Shown here: one piece after another, positions 1 to 8,432 of the stretch
Position numbering within the stretch: the stretch's first letter is position 1
Layout: each line of letters starts with the position of its first letter
NCBI RefSeq assembly: GCF_015355755.1
Contig: NZ_JACVEE010000001.1
Coordinates: 2,232,001-2,296,000 of the forward strand
Source of the DNA: Nocardia sp. XZ_19_385
Lineage (GTDB): Bacteria > Actinomycetota > Actinomycetes > Mycobacteriales > Mycobacteriaceae
DNA: 64,000 nucleotides
Direction of reading: 5' to 3'
Notes under the pieces: model-generated
What the model was told of the DNA's origin: nothing
What the model saw: only the letters and a program-made list of their open reading frames with translations
Database searches by the model: none
Translations under genes and position numbers: made by a program

Positions 1-362
1 TACGAGTGATAGGTGCTGATCTCCGGCTCCGCACCGGCCAGCTGGGCACGCAGATCCCCGGTCGAGTCCAGCTCCCGCAGCAACGGCGCGCCCGCCAATC
101 GAGCGAGCCTGGTCCGGATACGAGAGGTCAACTGCTGCGCGGCTTTTCGCGTGAATGTCAGCCCGAGCACCTGATCCGGCAATACCAGCCGATTGGCCAC
201 CATCCAGACGACCCGGGCGGCCATCGTCTCGGTTTTACCCGCGCCCGCACCGGCCACCACCAGCGTCGGACCCGCAGGTGCCGCGATGACAGCTGCCTGT
301 TCGTCTGTCGGCGGCGGCAGTCCGAGCGCGTCGGCCAGCTGCTGCGGGGTCACTTGACTCAT
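1..362 (-). CDS. adnB: AdnB helicase-nuclease subunit, N-terminal part (cut by window edge)
   Basis: This is the first ~120 residues of a UvrD/PcrA-type ATPase; the gene runs off the left edge. Translation from the ATG at 362 gives a Q-motif-like TDEQAAVI, a Walker A AGAGAGKT at about residues 40-47, and motif Ia GLTFTRKAAQQL. It lies 136 bases downstream of adnA on the same strand, which is the AdnA-AdnB order of mycobacteria (Rv3202c-Rv3201c). In that family AdnB is the lead motor of the heterodimer that resects double-strand breaks, and it carries its own C-terminal RecB-like nuclease, which is not visible here. The assignment as AdnB rather than another UvrD helicase rests on the partner gene. 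Confidence 0.85.
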   Translation of the reverse strand, partial: MSQVTPQQLADALGLPPPTDEQAAVIAAPAGPTLVVAGAGAGKTETMAARVVWMVANRLVLPDQVLGLTFTRKAAQQLTSRIRTRLARLAGAPLLRELDSTGDLRAQLAGAEPEISTYHS

Positions 363-498
363 GTGCGCGCCCCGAAACGATCCGCACCGGTCAAGCCACG
401 CCCGCGCGCAACCGCAAACCAGCGTCGGCGAGGAGTTGCTTTGCGACAGGCCGCGATTGGCCGTACGCGGCGGTCCACACGGGACCGGCAGGGTGCGC

Positions 499-3400
499 TC
501 ATTCGTCGGTCACCTGCCGTCCGGTGTCCTGGACGGGGCAGGAGCCCGCGACGGCGCAGTGGCGGCAGCCGTCGTTGCGCATGGCGAGGTAGCTGGGGCC
601 CCGGGTGGAGGCGGCGGCGTCGTGGATGGTGGTGCGCCAATGGTCGAGGGCTTCCGCGTCCAGGGGTGGCTGCAGGCGCTGGGTGGCGCCTTCCTTGGCG
701 CTGGGCTTGGCCACGTAGACGAGGCGGGCGCCGCCGGGCTCGCCGGTCGGTCCAGCTTCGGTTCCTTCGGCAGGAACGGCGGATTCAGCTGGCGCGTCGG
801 CGGATTCGGTATCAGCCGTGGCGTCCATCGTGGCACTCTCGCCTTCGGCGAGGGCAGCGTCGAGGGCGCCCATGGCTGCCGCGACCTGGTAAGTGGCGAG
901 CTGGGCGTGGTCTACGGCGGCCTGTTTGGTGATCGGGGATTTGCCGGTTTTCACGTCGACGATGACGAAGCGGCCCAGGGCGTCGCGTTCCAGGCGGTCG
1001 ACGCGGCCGCGGATGCGCACGGCGCGTTCGGCTTCGGTTCGGGCGGGTAGTTCGCAGTCGACGGGGATTTCGACGCCGGCCTGGGTGAGTTCGCCGCGGG
1101 TGTTGTGGACCCAGGCCATGAAGGTTTCCAGCATGGCCTCGGTGCGGCGGAGTTCCTGACGGGAATGCCAGCCGGTCCCGGGATCGATGGCGCGCCAAGC
1201 CTTGTCGAGGGCGGCGCGGACCTGGGATTCGGGAACGCGGCCCGCCAGCGCCTGCACCAAGGTGTGCACCAGGTTGCCTTTGACGGCGTGCGGGTTGTCG
1301 CCATCGGTGCCGCCGTGACGTTCCAGCGCCCAGCGCAGCGGGCAGGTGCGCAGCAGCTCCACGGTGGACGGGGACAGGGCGACCGCACTGTCGTCATCGG
1401 CCCACAGGGTGTCATCGGAGCTGAGATCGCTTGTGCCGTACCAGTCTTCGGGGTGGGTGCCGGGCACTCCGGCCTGCGCGAGCCGGGCCAGCTGGTGGGC
1501 GGCGCGGCCGCGGCGTTCCGGGTCGGAGTCGGGATCGCAGACCACGCCACGTAATTCGGCGACCAGGGAGTGCATGACCAAGGCGCGTCCCGGATCGGCG
1601 ATGGGGAGCACGCCGGGTTCGCTGTCGTCGTCGTGGCCGAGCAGTTCGGCCAGGAAGCGGGACGGCACGAGATCCCGCTCGCCCGACACGGATTCGACCG
1701 CGGTGACCAGCAGTGACCGCCGGGCCCGGCTGCAGGCGACCAGCAGCAGCCGGCGTTCCTCGGCCAGGATCGGCGCGGCGCGACTGACTTGCTCGCCGAG
1801 GTCGATACCCGCCGTGAGATCGACCAGATCCTCGGTGTGCAACAGTGTGCCGCGCGGGCGCGTGTTCGGCCAGATCCCTTCCTGCACAGCGGCGACGGCG
1901 ACCACGTCCCACTCGCGGCCCGCCGCCGCATGCGCACTGAGCAACGCGACCGCTTCACCGGGCGCGGTCAACGGCGCGGTGTCCTGCGGAATCTCCTGCT
2001 GCACAAGATATTCGACGAAACCCTCGATACTCGCCCGGGGCAGCCGGTCCACGTACGCAGCGGCCGCGTCGAACAATCCGACGGCGGCGTCCAGATCGCG
2101 GTCGGCCTGCATACCCACCGCACCACCCCGTTCGGACTGCGACACCCAGCGCCGCTCCAACTGCGAGGTAATCCACAGCGCCCACATCACATCTTCGAGC
2201 CCCGGCCCGCCCTTCCGCGCCTTCGCCGCCCGATCGAGCGCATCGAGCACCCGCCGCAACGGCCGAGCCTCGACATCGGTGAGCTTGTCCATGATGCCGC
2301 GATCGATCTCACCGATCAGCAAGCCGCGCAACACTTCCGCCGAGGACAATTCGATCAGCGAAGCGAGATCCATGACCGACTCGGCGGCATCCTCCGAAAC
2401 ATCAGCAACCGCGCCGATCTCACGCCGCTCCGGCTCGGTAGGCACTACCGGCGGCCGCCCCCGCCTGCTGTCGTCAGCATGCTCGGCGACCTCCAGACCC
2501 CAGCCCGAATCATCTCCGTACCAATCAGATTCGCTGACCCACTGCTCCGGATCGTAGGAACCCCAGTCGGGGTCGTCCGCGTGCGCCTCGGTGTCCGCAC
2601 CTGGGCCATGGCCGTCCGCCGACACAGCGCTATCCAGAGCCGACCCTGGTTCTGTGGGATCGTCGGACTCGACTCGCAGCCAATCGGACTCGCTGACAAT
2701 TCGGTCATCCTCTGGGCGCGAGGAGACATCAGCATCGGGATCTTGACCGTCGGTTGGGTCGATGTCGGCAGGTGGCCAATCGGATTCGCCGAGGAGGCCG
2801 GCGTCGGGGTCGTCGCGGAGGTTGCCGACCTCGCCTGTTCGTTCCAGATCATCGTTGTCGGCCGCACCGGTGCGGGCTGGTTTCCGCTGTGACTCCAGCA
2901 CACTGCGGCGGATACCGCGGCGCAGGCGGCGCAGGGTGATCTGGTCGGCGCCGCCGAGGGGGCCGCCGAGGAGATCGAGGGCATCGTCGGCGGTGAACAT
3001 GTCCGCGGCGGCGCGCCGGGACCGTTCCGAGGCGAGCAGGGCGCGCAATGCGAGCAGCATCCAGGCCGCGCCGCGGCGCCGGGCCAGCGGTACGTCGAGG
3101 GCGGGCTGTTGCACCGGGACTCCGGCGGCGAGCAGGGCGCGGCGTAATGGGGCGAGGGAGAGTGGCACCGAGCGCACGATCACGGCCATGTTCGACCACG
3201 GCACCCCATGGGTGAGGTGGGCGCGCCGCAAATGGTCAGCGATCAGTGCGGCTTCCTTGGCCGGGGTGGCCAGGACGCGGACCCGGACGGTGGTGCCGTC
3301 GTCCTCTGGGGCGTCGGCGCGGTTGGGCAGGGTGAAGCGGTGCGGGGCGCTGGCCGGCAACCTGGCGGCGACCCGGGCCAGCGCCAAATGCACGGTGGCG

Positions 3401-4470
3401 CCGGATCTTTGGTTGCGTCGCAGGATGATTCGGCGGTCGGCGGGGACGTCCAAGTCGGCGACGAAGCTGGAGTCGGCGCCGCGGAAGGTGAAGATCGACT
3501 GGTCCGGATCGCCCGCGACGACGACGGTGTGCGCGGCGGTGCCGATCACCCGGACCAGCAGCGCGGCCTGTGGGTCCAGATGCTGTGCGTCGTCGACCAG
3601 CAGGTATCGGATGCGGTTACGTTCGGCGGCAAGCAGAGTCGCGTCGGCGGCCAGGGCGTCGAGGGCGGCGCCGATGAGTTCGGCGGCGTCCAGCGCCGGG
3701 GCGGTAGCTTCGGGCGCTTCCACGCCGACCGACCAGCGCAACAGCATCGCCTGCTCGTAGCGCACCGCGAACTTGCCCGCCGCGACCCATTCGGACTTGC
3801 CGTGTTCCCGGCCCAGCTTGATCAGATCCTCGGGCCCGATGCCGCGTTCGGTGGCCCGCAGCATGAGATCCCGCAACTGTTCGGCGAACCCGCCGAGGGC
3901 AAGCGCTGGCTGGAGTCGCTGCGGCCACAGCGCGTCGTTTCCGTCGGCGATGTCTGTCAAGTCCCCGCGCAGCATTTCGCGCAGCACGGCATCCTGCTCG
4001 GCACCGGTCAGCAAACGCGGTGGCGGGTTGTTGTGCACCAGCGCATGCCGGCGCAACACCGAGAACGCGTAGGAGTGCAGCGTCCGCACCAGCGGCTCGC
4101 GCGTGGCGCCGGGCACCCCGCCATCGAGGCCGTCGGGACCGGACAGCCGCGCGGTAATCGCATCGCGCACACCCCGCGCCGCCTGCTTGGAATGGGTCAG
4201 GAGCAGCACCGATTCCGGATCCGCGCCTCCCGCGATCCGTTCGGCGGCCAAGTCGATCAGCAACGCGGTCTTACCCGTGCCCGGCCCACCGAGCACCTGC
4301 CACGGACGCCACCCCGGACGCGCTGCCACCTCCGCAGCATGGGCCTCGAACAGCGCGCGCACCTCAGCGCCCCAGAGCCGCGCCCCGGGTGCCACTGCGT
4401 TCCGGCGAACAAGTCGCACCGCGCTATTCGACTGCACCACGCGGGCTATTGCAACAGACACGACCGACAC
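499..4470 (-). CDS. adnA: AdnA, UvrD-like motor plus AddB-type Fe-S nuclease (DNA double-strand break resection)
   Basis: A 1323-residue homologue of mycobacterial AdnA (Rv3202c), longer than the ~1045 residues I recall for that family. Walker A GGPGTGKT is near residue 62, a Walker B of the form LLVDDAQ (DDAQ, not DExQ) near 290, and GDPDQSIFTFRGA near 320. The C-terminal nuclease has VDVKTG and the Cys set of AddB-type iron-sulphur nucleases: one in LRTCPLRW and three in a final C-x2-C-x5-C. The extra length comes mainly from an acidic, Trp-containing insert at residues ~528-680 (about 2430-2890), with ESDW repeated three times, and from an Ala/Glu-rich insert in the nuclease domain near residue 1230. 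It is upstream of adnB, with which it should form a heterodimer. Confidence 0.9.
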   Translation of the reverse strand: MSVVSVAIARVVQSNSAVRLVRRNAVAPGARLWGAEVRALFEAHAAEVAARPGWRPWQVLGGPGTGKTALLIDLAAERIAGGADPESVLLLTHSKQAARGVRDAITARLSGPDGLDGGVPGATREPLVRTLHSYAFSVLRRHALVHNNPPPRLLTGAEQDAVLREMLRGDLTDIADGNDALWPQRLQPALALGGFAEQLRDLMLRATERGIGPEDLIKLGREHGKSEWVAAGKFAVRYEQAMLLRWSVGVEAPEATAPALDAAELIGAALDALAADATLLAAERNRIRYLLVDDAQHLDPQAALLVRVIGTAAHTVVVAGDPDQSIFTFRGADSSFVADLDVPADRRIILRRNQRSGATVHLALARVAARLPASAPHRFTLPNRADAPEDDGTTVRVRVLATPAKEAALIADHLRRAHLTHGVPWSNMAVIVRSVPLSLAPLRRALLAAGVPVQQPALDVPLARRRGAAWMLLALRALLASERSRRAAADMFTADDALDLLGGPLGGADQITLRRLRRGIRRSVLESQRKPARTGAADNDDLERTGEVGNLRDDPDAGLLGESDWPPADIDPTDGQDPDADVSSRPEDDRIVSESDWLRVESDDPTEPGSALDSAVSADGHGPGADTEAHADDPDWGSYDPEQWVSESDWYGDDSGWGLEVAEHADDSRRGRPPVVPTEPERREIGAVADVSEDAAESVMDLASLIELSSAEVLRGLLIGEIDRGIMDKLTDVEARPLRRVLDALDRAAKARKGGPGLEDVMWALWITSQLERRWVSQSERGGAVGMQADRDLDAAVGLFDAAAAYVDRLPRASIEGFVEYLVQQEIPQDTAPLTAPGEAVALLSAHAAAGREWDVVAVAAVQEGIWPNTRPRGTLLHTEDLVDLTAGIDLGEQVSRAAPILAEERRLLLVACSRARRSLLVTAVESVSGERDLVPSRFLAELLGHDDDSEPGVLPIADPGRALVMHSLVAELRGVVCDPDSDPERRGRAAHQLARLAQAGVPGTHPEDWYGTSDLSSDDTLWADDDSAVALSPSTVELLRTCPLRWALERHGGTDGDNPHAVKGNLVHTLVQALAGRVPESQVRAALDKAWRAIDPGTGWHSRQELRRTEAMLETFMAWVHNTRGELTQAGVEIPVDCELPARTEAERAVRIRGRVDRLERDALGRFVIVDVKTGKSPITKQAAVDHAQLATYQVAAAMGALDAALAEGESATMDATADTESADAPAESAVPAEGTEAGPTGEPGGARLVYVAKPSAKEGATQRLQPPLDAEALDHWRTTIHDAAASTRGPSYLAMRNDGCRHCAVAGSCPVQDTGRQVTDE

Positions 4471-4690
4471 ACCGAGCGGCCACTCCGTACGGACGTAGTC
4501 AACATCACCGTCGCCGCCAGTTCACCTACCTGTTCCGGACCCCCTGGAAATCACTGACCCGCCTGGTGAACAACCTCCCCTAGCCTCACCACGGGCGCTA
4601 ACAGTTCAAGTGGGACATCACCGTGGAGCCTCTCGGCGTTTTGCCTCGGCCATGTCCCAGAACACGATATTCGTCCTTGTCGAGAGAACC

Positions 4691-5137
4691 TCAGCGGTCT
4701 GGTTTTCCGTTCATACAGATGAGGGTTTGCTGGCCGGTGGCGATGAGGGTGCGTTGGTCACCCTGGATGGCGAAGACCTCCAAGTTGCAGATGGTCAGGG
4801 TGCGGCCAGGCTTCAGGACCGTGCCTACCGCTTCGAGGTAGTCGCCGGACGCGGGAGCCAGGAGGTTGATCTTGTATTCGACGGTGAGGACGGACGAGTT
4901 CTCCGGAAACAAGGTGAAGCCCGCGTACCCGCCGGCGCTGTCGGCGATGGCGCTGGTGGCTCCGGCATGGATGTAACCGTGCTGCTGGGTCACCTCGGGG
5001 CGGTTCGGCAGCACGATGTGCACCCGGCCCGGCGCGACGTGGGCGAGCCGCGCGCCGAGATGCCGCATCAGCCCCTGGCGGGCGAAACTCTCCTCGATCC
5101 GCGCCCGCACCTCGGCGGTGGCCTGTTCGTCATCCAT
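4691..5137 (-). CDS. PaaI-family hotdog thioesterase
   Basis: A 148-residue protein, the usual length for a single hotdog-fold acyl-CoA thioesterase. The segment HGYIHAGATSAIADSAGGYA matches the PaaI pattern in which a small-residue-rich helix follows a conserved HGG/HAG, and VEYKINLLAPA is the typical next strand. The substrate cannot be read from the sequence. A GAGGAGGG ribosome site sits just before the ATG. The gene is 220 bases upstream of adnA on the same strand and divergent from the lipoprotein gene at 5230. I see no link to DNA repair. Confidence 0.8.
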   Translation of the reverse strand: MDDEQATAEVRARIEESFARQGLMRHLGARLAHVAPGRVHIVLPNRPEVTQQHGYIHAGATSAIADSAGGYAGFTLFPENSSVLTVEYKINLLAPASGDYLEAVGTVLKPGRTLTICNLEVFAIQGDQRTLIATGQQTLICMNGKPDR

Positions 5138-5229
5138 GCACCCTCCTCGATCAGTGCTAGCGATAATGCCCTGTCCCTCAGACAGATTCCGCGCGGCTCC
5201 GGTTCGCCGGACCGGATAGGTTGGGCGGC

Positions 5230-6111
5230 ATGCGCCAGAGACGAAGCCGTGTGCTGCGGGCCGCCGCCATCACCCTTGCGCTGGCGGGGCTGACCGCCGG
5301 CTGCGGATCCTCCGGCGGGCCCTCGCCGGAGCCGGCGAAAACCGCGCCACGTCCGGCCAAGATCGCGTTCGACGACTCGAAGTCGATCTTCGTCATGAAT
5401 CCCGACGGCACCGGGGTCACCCGGATCGCCGCCGGCACCGATCCGAACTTCGCCGCCGATGGGTCGAAGCTGGTGATCGGTGGCGGTTGGATCTCGACGA
5501 TGGCCCCCGACGGCAGCGGCCTCCGCAAACTCGCCGAAGGCGGATACGAGCCGGTCTTCTCCCCCGACGGCACCCGGATCGCCTTCGCCCGCGGCGGCGC
5601 GATCTTCGTGATGAACACCGACGGCGGCGAACTGGAACAACTCGGCGATCTGCCCGCCCCCACCGGACCCAACCAGGCGTCCTCGCAGAGTCCGGCGTTC
5701 GCACCCGACGGTTCGAAGATCGCGTTCACTCGAAACGGCGCGATCTGGACGATGGCCTCCGACGGCACCGGCGCCCGGCCCCTGCTGGCCGACCACTACA
5801 ACAGCAACCCGGTCTTCAGTCCGGACGGCGCGACCATCGTGTTCGCCAGCAACCGCGGCGGAAAGAATCGCTCCGAGCTGTATGTGATGGACACCGAGGG
5901 CAACGACGTACGGCCCCTCACCGACGACTGGACCGTGCACCCGGCGTTCTCCCCTGACGGGGCGCAGATCCTGTACACCCGCGCCCGCTCCGCCCCCGAG
6001 AGCGGCGCCGAACTCTGGGTGATGAACCGCGACGGCAGCGACCCGCGCATGCTCTCCGCTCCGGAACAGACTGCGCAGCATGCCAGTTGGGGAGCCGGAT
6101 CCGGTTCTTGA
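5230..6111 (+). CDS. Secreted lipoprotein with TolB-like (PD40) beta-propeller
   Basis: 293 residues from the ATG at 5230; a TTG nine bases earlier is in frame but would only add three residues before the signal peptide. The N-terminus is a lipoprotein signal (RRSR, hydrophobic stretch, lipobox LTAGC). The mature part is built from repeated blades with the PD40 signature FSPDG or FAPDG (for example PVFSPDGTRIAF, PAFAPDGSKIAF, PVFSPDGATIVF, PAFSPDGAQILY), at least five times. TolB-type propellers bind partner proteins at the cell surface; no catalytic motif is seen. It ends 58 bases before lipV on the same strand. Confidence 0.8.
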   Translation: MRQRRSRVLRAAAITLALAGLTAGCGSSGGPSPEPAKTAPRPAKIAFDDSKSIFVMNPDGTGVTRIAAGTDPNFAADGSKLVIGGGWISTMAPDGSGLRKLAEGGYEPVFSPDGTRIAFARGGAIFVMNTDGGELEQLGDLPAPTGPNQASSQSPAFAPDGSKIAFTRNGAIWTMASDGTGARPLLADHYNSNPVFSPDGATIVFASNRGGKNRSELYVMDTEGNDVRPLTDDWTVHPAFSPDGAQILYTRARSAPESGAELWVMNRDGSDPRMLSAPEQTAQHASWGAGSGS

Positions 6112-6169
6112 CCCGGCTCCGGCCGGACTGGTCATGCGAGCGGACACCCGAGCCGACACAATGGGGCGG

Positions 6170-6946
6170 GTGTCGACTTTGAATGTTCATCGATTCGGGC
6201 CCGCCGCGGGGCCGGTGGTGCTCGCGCTGCACGGGTTGACCGGGCATGGGAAGCGGTGGGCGGCGCTGGCCGAGGAGCACCTGCCCGACGTCCGGATCAT
6301 CGCGCCGGATCTGCGCGGGCACGGTCGCTCCACCGCGCTGCCGCCGTGGGATTTCGAGACGATCGTCACCGATCTGGCGGACCTGCTCGCCGCGGAGACC
6401 ACAGCACCGGTGCTGGTGGTCGGCCATTCGTTCGGTGGCGCGGCAGGAATCCACCTGGCGCATCGGCATCCGGAGTTGGTGCGCGGTCTGGTCCTGCTCG
6501 ATCCCGCGATCGCGATCGAACCCGGTCTGCTGCACGACATCGCGCTGCGCGGCATCACACACCCGGATTACGCCGACATCGAGCAGGCCCGGCAGGACAA
6601 GCTGGCCAGCGCTTGGCACGACGTCGAATCCCGGGTGCTGGACGCCGAACTCGCCGAGCACCTGGTGCCGACCGCCGACGGGCGGGTGGCCTGGCGGTTC
6701 AGCGTGCCCGCGATCACCTCCTACTGGGGCCAGCTGGCGCGCGAGTTCGTACTGCCGCCCGCCGAGCTGCCGACGGTGCTGGTGCAGGCGATGAAGGTGC
6801 AGCCGCCGTTCGTGACGCCGGCGTTCCGCGAAGCGCTCGCCGCGCACCTCGGCGCTCGGCTCACGGTGCACGAATTCGATTGCGATCACATGGTGCCCCA
6901 GGCCCGGCCCGCCGAGACGGCGGAGCTGATCCGAGCGGCGCTGTAG
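6170..6946 (+). CDS. lipV: Alpha/beta hydrolase, LipV homologue
   Basis: 258 residues from the GTG at 6170. I chose this start because VSTLNVHRFGP lines up with the start of M. tuberculosis LipV (Rv3203), and a GGGGCGG precedes it; an ATG at 6161 adds three residues. The fold shows the LHGLTGHG oxyanion segment, nucleophile elbow GHSFGG (Ser about residue 88), and a late DCDHMVPQ that supplies the catalytic His. LipV is described as a serine ester hydrolase; the physiological ester is unknown. The next gene, the Rv3204 homologue, starts 7 bases later, as in mycobacteria. Confidence 0.85.
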   Translation: MSTLNVHRFGPAAGPVVLALHGLTGHGKRWAALAEEHLPDVRIIAPDLRGHGRSTALPPWDFETIVTDLADLLAAETTAPVLVVGHSFGGAAGIHLAHRHPELVRGLVLLDPAIAIEPGLLHDIALRGITHPDYADIEQARQDKLASAWHDVESRVLDAELAEHLVPTADGRVAWRFSVPAITSYWGQLAREFVLPPAELPTVLVQAMKVQPPFVTPAFREALAAHLGARLTVHEFDCDHMVPQARPAETAELIRAAL

Positions 6947-6953
6947 GAAGCCG

Positions 6954-7262
6954 ATGCCCACCACCGACGCCCAGATCGAATTGGTACGCGCCCTCGTGGC
7001 CCAGATCCCTGTCGGCCGCGTCGCCACCTACGGTGACATCGCGGCCGCGGCCGGATTGTCCACACCGCGCACCGTCGGCTGGATCATGCGCACCGACTCC
7101 GCCGATCTGCCCTGGCACCGCGTGCTCGGCGCCGGTGGCCGGCCCGCGCCGCACCTCGCGCATCGCCAGCTGCAGCGACTCGCCGAGGAGGGTGTCCCGA
7201 TCCGGGACGGACGAGTGGACTTGCGGGACGCCCGTTTCCGGTTTTCCGAACTTCCGGATTAG
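6954..7262 (+). CDS. Alkyltransferase-like (ATL) protein, MGMT fold without the acceptor cysteine
   Basis: 102 residues covering only the C-terminal DNA-binding domain of O6-alkylguanine-DNA alkyltransferases, as in ATL proteins. RVATYGDIAAAAG and PRTVGWIMR form the helix-turn-helix with the arginine finger. The active-site PCHR is replaced by PWHR (LPWHRVLGAGG), so it cannot remove alkyl groups. ATL proteins bind O6-alkylguanine and flag it for nucleotide excision repair. It corresponds to Rv3204 and follows lipV by 7 bases, probably as one transcript. Confidence 0.88.
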   Translation: MPTTDAQIELVRALVAQIPVGRVATYGDIAAAAGLSTPRTVGWIMRTDSADLPWHRVLGAGGRPAPHLAHRQLQRLAEEGVPIRDGRVDLRDARFRFSELPD

Positions 7263-7289
7263 CCGGCCCCGTCGGGTTACCGTTGTCGG

Positions 7290-8042
7290 ATGTCCACTCG
7301 ACTGGCGTGTGTCGTGTTCGAGGCAGACCGGCCCCGGGCCGTCGCGGATTTCTGGGCCGAATTACTCGGTTGGATGGTAACGCTGGACCGCCCGCATGAA
7401 GTGGACGTGGCCGCTCCCGATCCCGCCGGGTTGGACATCGCCCTCACCTTCCTACCGGCCACCCGGCAGAAGACCGGGAAGAACCGCATCCATCTCGACC
7501 TCGCCAGCCGCTCCATGGATCACCAACGCGTCCAGGTCGATCGGGCCCTGTCCCTCGGCGCCCGCCGCATCGACGTCGGCCAGGGCAGCGTCCCGTGGGC
7601 CGTGCTCGCCGATCCCGAGGGCAACGAGTTCTGTGTCCTGGAACCGCGCGAACACTACGTCGACACCGGCGCGGTCGCCGCCATCGTCGTCGACACCCGC
7701 GACCCGGCCCGCCTGTCCGAGTTCTGGTCCACCGCCTCGGGCTGGCCGGTCAGCCACACGGGAACCGAAGTGGCGGGCCTACGTTCGGCAACCGGGCTGG
7801 GCTGCTGGCTCGAATTCGTCCGCACACCGGACGAGAAATCCGGCCGCAACCGACTACGCCTCAACCTGACCTCGCTGCCCGCCGGTAACCCCGCCGAAGA
7901 CGTCCGCCGCCTGCGTGCCGCCGGCGCCACCCCACTCATCACCGCCGAACCCGACTTCTCCACCGACGCCTTCACGCTGGCCGACCCCGAAACCAACGAA
8001 TTCAGCGTCCTGACAACCTATTCCGACTTCACGCCGGTGTAA
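7290..8042 (+). CDS. Two-domain VOC (glyoxalase-like) protein
   Basis: 250 residues made of two similar halves, each starting with a strand like LACVVFEADRPRAVADFWAE (residues 3-22) or AAIVVDTRDPARLSEFW (about 129-145) and each ending with DPEGNEFCVL or DPETNEFSVL. The internal duplication and the DPEGNEF-type endings mark the glyoxalase_6-like branch of the VOC superfamily, often linked to antibiotic resistance or unknown metabolite binding. No substrate can be assigned. The start at 7290 (ATG) lies 27 bases after the ATL gene. A very long foldback begins at its stop codon. Confidence 0.8.
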   Translation: MSTRLACVVFEADRPRAVADFWAELLGWMVTLDRPHEVDVAAPDPAGLDIALTFLPATRQKTGKNRIHLDLASRSMDHQRVQVDRALSLGARRIDVGQGSVPWAVLADPEGNEFCVLEPREHYVDTGAVAAIVVDTRDPARLSEFWSTASGWPVSHTGTEVAGLRSATGLGCWLEFVRTPDEKSGRNRLRLNLTSLPAGNPAEDVRRLRAAGATPLITAEPDFSTDAFTLADPETNEFSVLTTYSDFTPV

Positions 8043-8134
8043 CCCCTTGCTGGACAGTCGATCACCAGGCAGCTGTGGCGGCATTTCCCGAGTAGCACCC
8101 GCCACAGCTGCCTGATGATCTTGTTCCAGCGGGG
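8043..8134. repeat. Very long foldback (22-bp stem with outer extension) directly after the VOC gene
   Basis: Arms 8060-8081 and 8099-8120 are complementary over 22 positions with a single mismatch (C8065 opposite A8115) around a 17-base loop. The fold extends outward: GCTGGA 8049-8054 pairs with TCCAGC 8125-8130, and CCCC 8043-8046 with GGGG 8131-8134. It starts at the base after the TAA of the VOC gene. No T-run follows, so it may be a factor-assisted or bidirectional terminator, a mobile palindromic element or a structured RNA. The arms are more exact than a terminator needs. Confidence 0.8.
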
Positions 8135-8432
8135 CGAGTCGCCTCGGCGGCCCGCTGGCGGTCATCGGGGATGTGTTCATGGACCCGGTCCCGCTGGTCG
8201 CCGAGCGCGGCGAGTGTCGACAGCCCGGTCCGGACGCTGGCTGCGAGTGTTCTCTCGTCAGATCGGATTGGGCCACCGGCGCTGATCCGATCGTCTGGAG
8301 ACTTTATCGACCCGCCGAAAATTCGGCCGGTGACCTGCGGCGGCTTGCCGAGGCTCGGCTGGGTGTGCGGGGTGGGACGGCCCGACGAATTAGCATGTCG
8401 GCCATGTTGTCTCTAGCCTCGACTCGCCTACC
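8135..8432. other. Intergenic stretch upstream of the MobA-MoeA gene, no gene recognised
   Basis: About 300 bases between the foldback and the GTG of the MobA-MoeA fusion. Short open frames exist (for example from 8171), but they look like non-coding Ser/Arg/Pro-rich translations with no recognisable motif. I see no clear promoter hexamers and no riboswitch-like structure. The promoter of the downstream gene presumably lies here. Confidence 0.5.

Noticed and set aside
1346..4557. Overlapping plus-strand frames opposite adnA
   Set aside because: All lie in the antisense of a long gene with full helicase and nuclease motifs.
8171..8416. Small plus-strand open frames before the MobA-MoeA gene
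   Set aside because: No ribosome site, no motif, and Ser/Arg/Pro-biased translation.
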